A stretch of DNA of 64,000 bases. Source: Gilliamella sp. ESL0441. GTDB lineage: Bacteria; Pseudomonadota; Gammaproteobacteria; Enterobacterales; Orbaceae. Positions 10,156-18,359 of the stretch are shown in pieces. Position numbers and translations under genes: made by a program. Position 1 is the first letter of the stretch. The number at the start of each line of letters is the position of its first letter. The notes under the pieces were generated by a model, which saw nothing but the letters and a program-made list of their open reading frames with translations, had not been told where the DNA came from and did no database searches. The stretch covers positions 1,488,001 through 1,552,000 of the forward strand of contig NZ_CP048264.1 of NCBI RefSeq assembly GCF_019469185.1, given 5' to 3'.

Positions 10156-10806
10156 ATGTATTTACTACAAATGGCGCCGAAATTTTTACTTGCGTTAATC
10201 ATTTTACTTATTTACGTGAAATTATCGGGTAAAAGCCAAATTGCCCCGATGTCTCAGTTAGATCAGGTTGGTAGTATGGTAATCGGTGCGTTGGTTGGGG
10301 GAGCTTTACTCAGTCCAACTGTTTCAGCCTGGGAAGCAGCAGGTCTTGTCGCAATTTGGGCAGCGTTATTAATTTTAATTCGGTTTATAAAATCAAAGAA
10401 CTCTCGTTTAAGGGATGCGATTGACGGTGAAGCAATTCAATTAGTTAAAAACGGAAAATTATTAACCGATAATTTTGCTAAAGCAAACTTACCGGTACGT
10501 GATTTTGAAACTTTAGTGAACATACAAGGAATATCCTCATTTAGTCAATTAAAACAAGTTTGGTACGAATTAAATGGTTCATTAACCATCATTAAGAAAG
10601 GTGAAAAAGATATTGCTGAATTGATTATTGAAAATGGCTGTATCAGTCAAGATAATCTTGAACAACTAAAAAAAGATGAAGATTGGCTTATGCAAGAAAT
10701 TCATAAACAAGGATATGAAAAAGTCGAAGACATTTTTTGTGCAGAGTGGTTTGATAACAAATTAATCATTTATCCATATGATAAAAAAGAAGAAAAGTCA
10801 GCTTAG
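10156..10806 (+). CDS. DUF421 (YetF-like) membrane protein
   Basis: A 216-residue protein: three N-terminal membrane segments (about residues 1-80) followed by a cytoplasmic alpha/beta domain with the family motif around IDGEAIQLVKNGKL. The DUF421/YetF family is widespread and mostly uncharacterised; spore-germination and stress roles are reported for Bacillus members. The ATG at 10156 is preceded by GGAGG at 10145-10149, six bases away. It converges with nsrR across a strong hairpin. Confidence 0.8.
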   Translation: MYLLQMAPKFLLALIILLIYVKLSGKSQIAPMSQLDQVGSMVIGALVGGALLSPTVSAWEAAGLVAIWAALLILIRFIKSKNSRLRDAIDGEAIQLVKNGKLLTDNFAKANLPVRDFETLVNIQGISSFSQLKQVWYELNGSLTIIKKGEKDIAELIIENGCISQDNLEQLKKDEDWLMQEIHKQGYEKVEDIFCAEWFDNKLIIYPYDKKEEKSA

Positions 10807-10835
10807 CACTTACTTTAAAAAAATAACAATTTAAT

Positions 10836-10870
10836 TAACTTTAACTAATTTAACCTGTTAGTTAAAGTTA
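10836..10870. terminator. 13-bp hairpin between converging genes
   Basis: Perfect 13-base arms at 10836-10848 and 10858-10870 around a 9-base loop. The right arm covers the nsrR stop codon. It probably acts in both directions. Confidence 0.65.
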
Positions 10871-11274
10871 TTTAATTGCACATTTTTATCCACGAGATCT
10901 TCAATCGTATACTTTTCAAGCTCTTTCAAAAATGCTTCCTTAGCATCTGAAAGATAATGTTTTAAACGACAAGCAGGACTAATATGACAAAATGACAAAC
11001 TGCAATTAAGAATATTAAGAGGTTCTATTTGCCTAACCACAGTACCAATATTGATCTGTTTTTTTTCTATTTTTAATTTAATGCCCCCGTTTTTTCCTTG
11101 TTTAGTCTCGACATAACCTAATTTGCTTAAATTATAAACTACTTTAACTAAATGGTTTTTAGAAATTTTAAAATAGTTACTAATATCTGCGATACTGACT
11201 AACTGCTCATCTTTTACGGAGGATAAATAAAGAAGAACTCGTATACTATAATCGGTAAAACTTGATAATTGCAC
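10858..11274 (-). CDS. nsrR: Nitric-oxide-sensing repressor NsrR (Rrf2 family)
   Basis: A 138-residue Rrf2-family repressor with an N-terminal winged helix (residues 1-65). Cysteines C91, C96 and C102, in NCSLSFCHISPAC, match the cluster-ligand spacing of E. coli NsrR. Loss of the iron-sulfur cluster on nitric oxide exposure releases DNA and derepresses NO-defence genes. It lies just downstream of hcp on the same strand, and an NsrR-like operator is visible upstream of hcp, so it is the likely regulator of its neighbour. Confidence 0.93.
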   Translation of the reverse strand: MQLSSFTDYSIRVLLYLSSVKDEQLVSIADISNYFKISKNHLVKVVYNLSKLGYVETKQGKNGGIKLKIEKKQINIGTVVRQIEPLNILNCSLSFCHISPACRLKHYLSDAKEAFLKELEKYTIEDLVDKNVQLNNFN

Positions 11275-11404
11275 AGATTTTTCCTATCAACTTAAAAAAC
11301 TTATCATCTCACATTATAGGCAATATCAATGATTATATTAACTATCTTTTAATGACTAATTGAAATTTATTATAAAATTAGATTCTCGAATTATCATTGT
11401 TTTA

Positions 11405-11427
11405 TCCTCATCAACAAGATGAGGATA
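11405..11427 (-). terminator. Hairpin downstream of hcp
   Basis: Nine-base arms ATCCTCATC and GATGAGGAT with a 5-base loop lie 17 bases after the hcp stop. No U run follows on the minus strand, so this may be an imperfect terminator or an RNA-stabilising hairpin before nsrR. Confidence 0.45.
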
Positions 11428-11443
11428 TGTTAAATTTAATTAT

Positions 11444-13114
11444 TCAAGCTGCGCAATAATTTAGAATTTGATTCAAATCTTTACTTGCTTGAGTTGTCAA
11501 ACGTAAATCAAATTTATCTTTTAAAATATTCAATATATTGTCTGTTAAAAATTCTGGCATCGAAGGGCCAGCATAAATTCCCTTGATTCCAAGCGATAAT
11601 AATGTCAATAATATAACGATGGCTTTCTGTTCAAACCATGATAGTACCAATGTCAATGGTAATTCATTCACCCCACATCCAAAAGCTTCAACCAACGCCA
11701 ATGCTAATTGTACTGCTGAATAAGCATCGTTACATTGTCCAATATCAATTAATCGTGGAATACCATTAATGCTGCCAAAATTTTGCATATTAAATCGATA
11801 TTTACCACAACCTAACGTCAAAATAATACTATCTTTAGGGACTTGATTTGCCATTTCAGTATAATAATGCCGTTCACTTTTACTACCGTCACATCCACCA
11901 ATTAAAAAGAAATGCTTAATATTGCCTGCTTTTACTTGTTCGACAACCGTTGGTGCCACATTTAACAAAGTGTTACGTGCAAATCCTACTGTTATAAAAT
12001 GTTCTAATTCAGTGTAATCAAATCCGGATTGATTCAATGCACACTCAATAACAGGACTAAAATCATCTGTTTCAATATGAGTGACGCCTGGCCAACCCAC
12101 CATGCTTCGGGTAAAGATACGCTGCCCATAGCCTTGAGTAAATGGATTAATAATACAGTTAGATGTCATGACAATAGCGCCGGGAAAATTTGCAAATTCT
12201 GATTGTTGATTTTGCCAAGCTGTACCGTAATTTCCAACTAAATGAGAATATTTTTTTAATTCAGGATAAGCATGAGCTGGTAACATTTCACCATGCGTAT
12301 AAACATTTATGCCTTTATCTTGAGTCTGCTCTAATATCAAACGCAAATCATGAAAATCATGACCAGACACAAGAATACATTTTCCTGCAACAGGTTTTGT
12401 ATTGACTTTGGTCGGAATTGGATCACCAAATGAATTTGTGGCTCCAGCATCAAGCATCCCCATTACTTTATAATTCAATCGTCCTATCTGCATAGACAAT
12501 TGAAATAATTTATTAATATCCGATGGGTTATCACCAAGATAACTCATAATTTGGTGATATTCGGTGTAAATATCTTGGTTAAATTGCCCTAAAACTGCTG
12601 CGTGTTCCATATATGCAGCCGCCCCTTTTAATCCATATAATGCTAATAAGCGCAGTCCAATGACATCCTCACCCACTTTGTCTTGTTCCCGCTTTAACAT
12701 AACTAAATGCGAAAAATCCAATATTTCTTGTTTGGATTTGGGAAAATCAAGCTGGGCTACATAGGTTAATGCTGGCAAATGCTCGTTAAATTGAAGTACA
12801 GCAGCTTTAGCAAGCTGTTCTAATTTTTGAGAATAGATATCAGCTTCTTCCAGATACGCCAACATTCTATCTGCATCAAAATTCACATTAGTTAACGTTG
12901 AAAAAAATGTTTGTGCAGACCATCTATCGATTTGTCTATCTACGATTTCATGTCGACGACAAATTGCAGCCCAAAACGAAACCTTTTGTAAACTGGCCAC
13001 TAAAACATCTTGAAGATCAGAGACTTCCGCTGTTTTACCACACATTCCTTTAGAATAACTACACCCTTTTTCATTTGATTTTATTATTGTTTGCTCACAT
13101 TGAATACAAAACAT
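11444..13114 (-). CDS. hcp: Hybrid cluster protein (hydroxylamine reductase / protein S-nitrosylase)
   Basis: A 556-residue cytosolic protein that handles NO-derived species; hydroxylamine and NO reductase activities and protein S-nitrosylation are described for the family. The N-terminal cluster cysteines are C3, C6, C18 and C25 with the enterobacterial C-X2-C-X11-C-X6-C spacing. The hybrid-cluster region has GHDFHDL and later FLIGGCDG. The reductase partner hcr is not adjacent. It starts at an ATG with AGGAG upstream. A 23-bp dyad resembling an NsrR operator is centred about 42 bases upstream. Confidence 0.95.
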   Translation of the reverse strand: MFCIQCEQTIIKSNEKGCSYSKGMCGKTAEVSDLQDVLVASLQKVSFWAAICRRHEIVDRQIDRWSAQTFFSTLTNVNFDADRMLAYLEEADIYSQKLEQLAKAAVLQFNEHLPALTYVAQLDFPKSKQEILDFSHLVMLKREQDKVGEDVIGLRLLALYGLKGAAAYMEHAAVLGQFNQDIYTEYHQIMSYLGDNPSDINKLFQLSMQIGRLNYKVMGMLDAGATNSFGDPIPTKVNTKPVAGKCILVSGHDFHDLRLILEQTQDKGINVYTHGEMLPAHAYPELKKYSHLVGNYGTAWQNQQSEFANFPGAIVMTSNCIINPFTQGYGQRIFTRSMVGWPGVTHIETDDFSPVIECALNQSGFDYTELEHFITVGFARNTLLNVAPTVVEQVKAGNIKHFFLIGGCDGSKSERHYYTEMANQVPKDSIILTLGCGKYRFNMQNFGSINGIPRLIDIGQCNDAYSAVQLALALVEAFGCGVNELPLTLVLSWFEQKAIVILLTLLSLGIKGIYAGPSMPEFLTDNILNILKDKFDLRLTTQASKDLNQILNYCAA

Positions 13115-13144
13115 TATTACTCCTGTTTTCTTTCCTCTTACTAA

Positions 13145-13167
13145 AACAGGTATATAAAATACATGTT
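13145..13167 (-). promoter_or_regulatory. Putative NsrR operator upstream of hcp
   Basis: A 23-bp dyad with half-sites AACAGGTATAT and AAATACATGTT. Against the known NsrR half-site (AAGATGYATTT and its complement) I count 8 of 11 and 10 of 11 matches. nsrR itself lies downstream of hcp. Confidence 0.6.
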
Positions 13168-13510
13168 TAAAATAAAAAAAGAAAGAGGATTTACCATTTT
13201 TAAATTTGTGAAAATTGTTAAAAATATCTAATATTTAATCTTCACTAAAGAGCACTTTATCCAATATTAATACTATAAAAAAGTGGATAAATACGATGCA
13301 AAATTAAAATATGATGAGAAGTTAAAAAGAGGCAGAAAAAAGACTATTTATTTGAGAACAGATTAAGAATACTGATTGAGTGAGAAAACATGCCGATTAA
13401 ATACAACTTTTCAATTAATTACCAAACCACAAATAAAATTATTTTTAAAAATAATTTTAAAATATTCTTTACAAGAATTAACTGATTTTTCAATAAGTTA
13501 TAGTCTATAA

Positions 13511-13554
13511 TTGATAAATATCAATCACCAGAACAAATATGTTAAAACTATAAA
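13511..13554 (+). promoter_or_regulatory. Consensus FNR box with a class-II-spaced -10
   Basis: TTGATAAATATCAA at 13511-13524 is a perfect FNR box (TTGAT-N4-ATCAA). On the plus strand TATAAA at 13549-13554 lies where a -10 element is expected for an activator bound near -42. It is about 400 bases from the hcp start, so it more likely drives a plus-strand transcript from about 13561. Confidence 0.55.
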
Positions 13555-13602
13555 AACAATAGATAATTTAATATTAGTTATCAGAATATAAGGAAAAAAA
13601 CA

Positions 13603-13638
13603 ATGAAATTTTATTACTTTCCAGAACCACCAAATTAG
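13603..13638 (+). CDS. Possible 11-codon leader peptide or remnant
   Basis: The frame reads MKFYYFPEPPN then TAG, with AAGGAAAA 6-14 bases upstream, about 40 bases after the predicted FNR-dependent start site. The same frame continues past the TAG for 25 more codons (PYTFYCNN and onward), so this may be a short leader or the remains of a broken gene. A perfect 10-bp hairpin lies just downstream (13648-13677). I do not recognise it. Confidence 0.3.
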   Translation: MKFYYFPEPPN

Positions 13639-13647
13639 CCTTATACC

Positions 13648-13677
13648 TTTTATTGTAATAACCCTGATACAATAAAA
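13648..13677 (+). repeat. 10-bp hairpin after the mini-ORF
   Basis: Arms TTTTATTGTA and TACAATAAAA are perfect, around a 10-base loop. No U tract follows. It may be a processing or attenuation structure in the FNR-linked transcript. Confidence 0.4.
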
Positions 13678-13843
13678 GTTATCACTAAAATAAACAAGGG
13701 AAATTTTGTTAATTAACAAAAATAGTACTTGTAATAGTTTAGTACTAATTTTATTTGAATATTAATTAGAACAAATAGAAGTTTTTTACGGTTTATACCA
13801 AATGGTTTTAATTCAATATAGAAAATAAAAAGAAAATTATAAA

Positions 13844-13895
13844 ATGGTATTTATGACGACTGAAGGATTATCATTAGAATCTTTATAAATACCAT
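13844..13895. repeat. 11-bp inverted repeat in the hcp upstream region
   Basis: Perfect arms ATGGTATTTAT and ATAAATACCAT with a 30-base loop. The loop holds AAGGA. The rest of 13900-14260 shows no gene I can support. Confidence 0.4.
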
Positions 13896-14261
13896 ATCCA
13901 ACATTTCCCATAATAGTGTCTAATGCTTACTCACTAACCACACGACAATTTTACCATCCGGAAATTAGCAAATAATTAATACACCAATTATATATATCAA
14001 AAAAGAGCAATTGGTTTTATATCATTAATGGTAGATGATAGAGTTTTATTATTTTATTTTTAAGGCAGAGAAAATTACTAATTTGATTGTTATACGTGAC
14101 ATTTTTAATCAGAGATGATATAACAAAAGAAGTATTATTTAAATGCAACCTTATCTTATAATCTAATCGTCATTTTTAATCACTTACAGACCAAATATCT
14201 TCTGTTCCTATGAATTATTAACTTTACTGTAATTTGTGTCTTCCTAAAAGAGGTCTATAAC

Positions 14262-14627
14262 ATGAAAAACAAAGAGTTAGTTGAGAACTATTATAAAGAT
14301 GTGTTTATCAATGGTAATGTAGATAAAATCCCAGTTTATATTGCAGAAAATTATATTCAACACAATCCCCAGGTTGAAGATGGTCAAGCTGGTTTTATTA
14401 AATTTTTTAAAAACTTCATTAAAACAAAACCTAAGATTGAAATTATTAATGTTAGCTGTGAAGGTAATATGGTTTACGTTTTTTATAAATGCTCATTGCC
14501 AGACGGAACCATAAATAAAGTTTGCGATATTTATCGTGTTGAGAGCAATAAGATAGTTGAACATTGGGATGTAATAGAATCTCATGTTGAAAAAATTAAA
14601 TCTGTTAACCATAACAGCCTTTTTTAA
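14262..14627 (+). CDS. SnoaL/NTF2-like small protein
   Basis: A 121-residue protein of the SnoaL-like branch of the NTF2 fold: an N-terminal helix ending VENYYKDVF, then IAENYIQHNPQV and a C-terminal DIYRVESNKIVEHWDV, the typical pattern. Family members include polyketide cyclases, isomerases and binding proteins, so no reaction can be assigned. It has an AGAGG-type ribosome site and stands alone with its own terminator. Confidence 0.75.
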   Translation: MKNKELVENYYKDVFINGNVDKIPVYIAENYIQHNPQVEDGQAGFIKFFKNFIKTKPKIEIINVSCEGNMVYVFYKCSLPDGTINKVCDIYRVESNKIVEHWDVIESHVEKIKSVNHNSLF

Positions 14628-14644
14628 ATAAGAATGGTATTTTA

Positions 14645-14683
14645 ACAACCTTATCTAATAGATGCCTAAAATGATAAGGTTGT
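14645..14683 (+). terminator. Hairpin after the SnoaL-like gene
   Basis: Perfect 11-base arms ACAACCTTATC and GATAAGGTTGT around a 17-base loop, 18 bases after the stop. Confidence 0.55.
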
Positions 14684-15038
14684 CTATCAATCATAAGTTT
14701 TCTATTTTCCATATTAAAAAAGCATGCTCTCATAATTCAATATTAATAGAAGATTAGAAAACTCATCCGTCTCGTTATGAAATATTCAATAAAAATAGAA
14801 CAAATCTTTTTTATCTTATGATCAAAACCATCAAAATCAGACCGACATTACGCAAGCTCACTTTTTAAGATTTTTTATTTGATTACAATATTTATTCTAG
14901 AAAACTTATAGCTAAAATGAATATTGTTATAATTAATAATTAGTATCATCTTTTTCAGTAATCTTTATAATACTAAAAAGTTTAGCAATAGATAATTAAC
15001 GCTACCCCTTATCCAAAGTCACTTAAAAGGATTCATTT
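14684..15038 (+). other. Upstream region of cysK
   Basis: No gene is visible. TATAAT at 14966-14971 is a good -10 candidate for cysK, with a poor -35 (GTATCA), as expected for an activator-dependent promoter such as a CysB target. No clear CysB site can be defined by eye. A Shine-Dalgarno AAAAGGA precedes the ATG at 15039. Confidence 0.4.
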
Positions 15039-16004
15039 ATGAGTAAAATCTTTGATGATAATTCTCAAACTATTGGCTATACGCCACTTGTTCGCTTAAA
15101 ACATTTTGGTCATGGTAATATTTTAGCCAAGGTGGAATCTCGTAATCCCAGTTTTAGTGTAAAATGCCGTATTGCATCAAATATGATTTGGGATGCAGAA
15201 AAGCGTGGTTTATTAACTTCTAATGTTGAATTAATTGAACCAACCAGTGGGAACACAGGGATAGCATTAGCAGCTGTTGCAGCTGCACGAGGTTATAAGT
15301 TAACTTTAACCATGCCTGAAAGCATGAGCATTGAGCGACGAAAATTATTAAAAGCATTAGGTGCTAATTTAGTTTTAACTGAAGCAAGCAAAGGGATGAA
15401 GGGTGCTATTGAAAAGGCAGAGGAAATTGTTGCGAGTAATCCCAAACGCAATATCATGTTACAACAATTCAGTAATCCAGCAAATCCAGAAATTCATGAA
15501 AAAACAACCGGGCCTGAAATTTGGCTTGATACTGATGGAAAGATAGATATTTTTGTTGCCGGGGTAGGAACAGGTGGTACATTCACAGGCGTAACACGTT
15601 ACATTAAAAATACCCAAGGTCGAAATATTACGGCGGTTGCGGTCGAACCAAGCCAGTCACCTGTAATCACTCAAGCACTTGCTGGCGAACCGCTTAAACC
15701 AGGGCCACATAAAATTCAAGGTATCGGAGCGGGTTTTATTCCGGCTAATTTGGATTTGAGTTTAATTGATTTAGTGGAAAAAGTATCGAATGAAGAAGCG
15801 ATCGAAACTGCGCGCATTTTAATGGAAAAGGAAGGGATTTTGGCGGGAATCTCTTCAGGAGCAGCAGTTTTTGCCGCTGATAGATTGGCTAACTTACCGG
15901 AGAATAGCAATAAAACCATTGTGGTAATTTTACCTTCATCGGGCGAACGCTATTTAAGTACTGATCTATTTAGCGGGATTTTTACCGAAAAAGAATTGGG
16001 ATGA
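15039..16004 (+). CDS. cysK: Cysteine synthase A (O-acetylserine sulfhydrylase)
   Basis: PLP enzyme that makes cysteine from O-acetylserine and sulfide. It has 321 residues. The PLP lysine is K42 in [11 protein letters not shown]; the phosphate-binding loop is GTGGT and the substrate loop is PTSGNTG. The C-terminal SSGERYLST is as in enteric CysK. It is a single-gene unit with a promoter candidate upstream and a hairpin 12 bases after its stop. The sulfate permease gene cysZ, often next to cysK, is at 62 kb here. Confidence 0.97.
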   Translation: MSKIFDDNSQTIGYTPLVRLKHFGHGNILAKVESRNPSFSVKCRIASNMIWDAEKRGLLTSNVELIEPTSGNTGIALAAVAAARGYKLTLTMPESMSIERRKLLKALGANLVLTEASKGMKGAIEKAEEIVASNPKRNIMLQQFSNPANPEIHEKTTGPEIWLDTDGKIDIFVAGVGTGGTFTGVTRYIKNTQGRNITAVAVEPSQSPVITQALAGEPLKPGPHKIQGIGAGFIPANLDLSLIDLVEKVSNEEAIETARILMEKEGILAGISSGAAVFAADRLANLPENSNKTIVVILPSSGERYLSTDLFSGIFTEKELG

Positions 16005-16015
16005 TTTAAAATAAA

Positions 16016-16037
16016 AATACCGTCAAATGACGGTATT
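16016..16037. terminator. Intrinsic terminator after cysK
   Basis: Ten-base arms AATACCGTCA and TGACGGTATT with a 2-base spacer, flanked by A and T runs; likely bidirectional. Confidence 0.85.
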
Positions 16038-16086
16038 TAATCAACTCGATTTGAAGATTTTATAACAATTTAAATTGATTAACACA

Positions 16087-17091
16087 TTATGCTTCTTGAA
16101 TAATACCAAAGTGTCGATATGCATGTGGTGTTGCAATTCTGCCACGTGGTGTTCTTTGAATATAACCTTGTTGAATTAAAAAAGGCTCAAGCACATCTTC
16201 AATCGTTTCTCGCTCTTCGCCAATTGCAGCAGCAATATTATCTAAACCAACTGGACCACCCATAAATTTTTCAATAATAGCTAGCAGTAATTTACGATCC
16301 ATATAATCAAAGCCTTCATTATCGACATCGAGCATATCGAGTGCTTGGGTTGCTATTTTTTCATCAATAATACCTTTTGATTTAACATCAGCATAATCTC
16401 TAACCCGGCGTAATAAACGGTTAGCTATTCGAGGGGTACCACGTGAACGTTTAGCGATTAAATGAGCCCCTTCACAGGATAAATCCATACCCAAAAATTT
16501 TGCACTTCGACTAACAATATATTCCAGATCTTCGACACGATAAAATTCAAGGCGTTGTACGATTCCAAATCGATCACGCAAAGGTGATGTTAATGAACCG
16601 GCTCTTGTTGTTGCACCAACAAGGGTAAAAGGTGGGAGATCGATTTTAATTGAACGCGCAGCTGGTCCTTCGCCAATCATAATGTCTAATTGATAATCTT
16701 CCATTGCTGGATATAAAATTTCTTCAACGACAGGTGATAATCGATGAATTTCATCGATAAAAAGGACATCATTAGGCTCTAAATTGGTTAACATGGCAGC
16801 GAGATCCCCCGCTTTTTCTAAAACTGGACCTGAGGTAGTACGCAAATTGACATTCATCTCATTAGCAACAATATTTGCTAAGGTAGTTTTGCCCAATCCT
16901 GGAGGACCAAAAATAAGAACATGATCGAGAGCATCACATCGCTGTTTTGCAGCTTGAATAAAAATTTTCATTTGCTCACGTACATGAGGTTGACCGATAT
17001 ATTCATCCAGATACTTTGGGCGAATTGCACGATCTAAAGACTCTTCTTCTTTTTGAGCTTGTGGTGCTATTAGACGATCCGCTTCAATCAT
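16087..17091 (-). CDS. ruvB: Holliday junction branch migration ATPase RuvB
   Basis: Hexameric AAA+ motor that drives branch migration with RuvA. It has 334 residues: Walker [12 protein letters not shown], Walker B DEIHRL, sensor GATTRAG, and a C-terminal winged helix ending [12 protein letters not shown]. It lies 14 bases after ruvA, so they form an operon. ruvC is not in this neighbourhood, unlike in E. coli. Confidence 0.97.
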   Translation of the reverse strand: MIEADRLIAPQAQKEEESLDRAIRPKYLDEYIGQPHVREQMKIFIQAAKQRCDALDHVLIFGPPGLGKTTLANIVANEMNVNLRTTSGPVLEKAGDLAAMLTNLEPNDVLFIDEIHRLSPVVEEILYPAMEDYQLDIMIGEGPAARSIKIDLPPFTLVGATTRAGSLTSPLRDRFGIVQRLEFYRVEDLEYIVSRSAKFLGMDLSCEGAHLIAKRSRGTPRIANRLLRRVRDYADVKSKGIIDEKIATQALDMLDVDNEGFDYMDRKLLLAIIEKFMGGPVGLDNIAAAIGEERETIEDVLEPFLIQQGYIQRTPRGRIATPHAYRHFGIIQEA

Positions 17092-17105
17092 AATGCTTAC
17101 CTATT

Positions 17106-17714
17106 TTATAACGCAGATTTTAATGCTTCACGTATAAGCGTTTCACAATCCATTTCAGGTTTAATAACTTTACTGATGATACGGCTTGCTTCTTGTGGTT
17201 TATAGCCTAAAGCAATAAGAGCTGAAACAGCTTCACTTTCAATTTGATTTGAGGATTTTTTGATATTACCAGTTTCTATTACGGTCATTGAATCAGATAA
17301 TTCTTCACCGAAGCGTTTAACACGGTCTTTCATCTCCACTATTAATCGCTCAGCTGTTTTAGTGCCAACACCGGGTAATTTAACCAATGTTTTAATTTCA
17401 CTTTGTTCAACAGCCACAATAAACTGTTTAGCTGACATTCCTGACAATATTGCTAATGCTAATTTCGGTCCAACACCATTCACTTTAATTAATTCACGAA
17501 ACAATTCTCGTTCTTGTTCATGATTAAACCCATATAGTAATTGCGCATCTTCACGAACAATCAAATGCGTGAGAACGATAACTTCTTGACCATTATTCGG
17601 CAATTCATAAAAACAGGTCATTGGCATAAAAACATTGTAACCGACACCACCCACATCAATGAGCACTTTAGGTGGCTGTTTTTCTATAATGATCCCACGT
17701 AAACGACCTATCAC
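17106..17714 (-). CDS. ruvA: Holliday junction DNA helicase RuvA
   Basis: Tetrameric Holliday-junction binding protein and RuvB partner. It has 202 residues: N-terminal OB fold (MIGRLRG start), two helix-hairpin-helix motifs ([13 protein letters not shown] and [13 protein letters not shown]) and a C-terminal RuvB-binding helical domain ([16 protein letters not shown]). First gene of ruvAB here. Confidence 0.97.
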   Translation of the reverse strand: MIGRLRGIIIEKQPPKVLIDVGGVGYNVFMPMTCFYELPNNGQEVIVLTHLIVREDAQLLYGFNHEQERELFRELIKVNGVGPKLALAILSGMSAKQFIVAVEQSEIKTLVKLPGVGTKTAERLIVEMKDRVKRFGEELSDSMTVIETGNIKKSSNQIESEAVSALIALGYKPQEASRIISKVIKPEMDCETLIREALKSAL

Positions 17715-17921
17715 AATTTATCCTTAATATTGAGTGTTATTAGCATTATCAATGACATAAAAACAACAGAAATTAATGAATTCTCAAGTAAATTCAACTT
17801 ATTGAAAACATTGAGTGTCGCCATTGATATCGAATATATTAATTATTGTCGATTAGTTTACCTGATGGAATGAAAATAATAAAGAAAAAACTGTATAAAT
17901 AGACAGGCAATGAGTAAGAAA

Positions 17922-17944
17922 TTTTGCCGATAAGTTCGGCAAAA
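17922..17944 (-). terminator. Hairpin downstream of ybaB
   Basis: Nine-base arms TTTTGCCGA and TCGGCAAAA with a 5-base loop, about 45 bases after the ybaB stop. The U tract on the minus strand is weak. It separates dnaX-ybaB from ruvAB. Confidence 0.6.
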
Positions 17945-17988
17945 TATGAAGCACGAATAATAAGTTAACTGTATTAAAATTAGCTGTA

Positions 17989-18327
17989 TTAAAAAGGCAT
18001 TTTAAAACCTGGTGGTAATTGCATTCCGCCCGTAACTTGTGACATTCTCTCTTTTTGAGCTTCATCTAACCGGCGAGTAGCATCATTAAAAGCAGCTGCA
18101 ATGAGATCTTCTAACATTTCTTTATCATCTTCATTCAATAATGAAGGATCGATTTCAATGCGTTTACAGCTGTGTGCGCCATTAATTGTAACTTTGACAA
18201 TACCAGCACCAGATTCACCTGTTACTTCTAATTTGGCGATTTCTTCTTGAGCCTGTTGCATTTTTGCTTGCATCTGCTGGGCTTGTTTCATTAAATTACC
18301 CAAACCGCCTTTTCCACCTGAAAACAT
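17989..18327 (-). CDS. ybaB: YbaB/EbfC family nucleoid-associated protein
   Basis: A 112-residue DNA-binding protein that compacts the nucleoid as a tweezers-shaped dimer. It begins with a glycine/lysine-rich segment, then a long helix [31 protein letters not shown] (quoted only as a landmark of the family), and ends with a glycine/proline-rich tail. It follows dnaX by 32 bases, the conserved dnaX-ybaB pair; recR, the usual third gene, is missing here. Confidence 0.94.
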   Translation of the reverse strand: MFSGGKGGLGNLMKQAQQMQAKMQQAQEEIAKLEVTGESGAGIVKVTINGAHSCKRIEIDPSLLNEDDKEMLEDLIAAAFNDATRRLDEAQKERMSQVTGGMQLPPGFKMPF

Positions 18328-18359
18328 AATTATTCCTCTTTAAAAAATTTAGTCCTTGA

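Noticed and set aside
13525..13719. 64-codon minus ORF near the FNR box
   Set aside because: Composition is that of AT-rich chance sequence and no ribosome site is visible.
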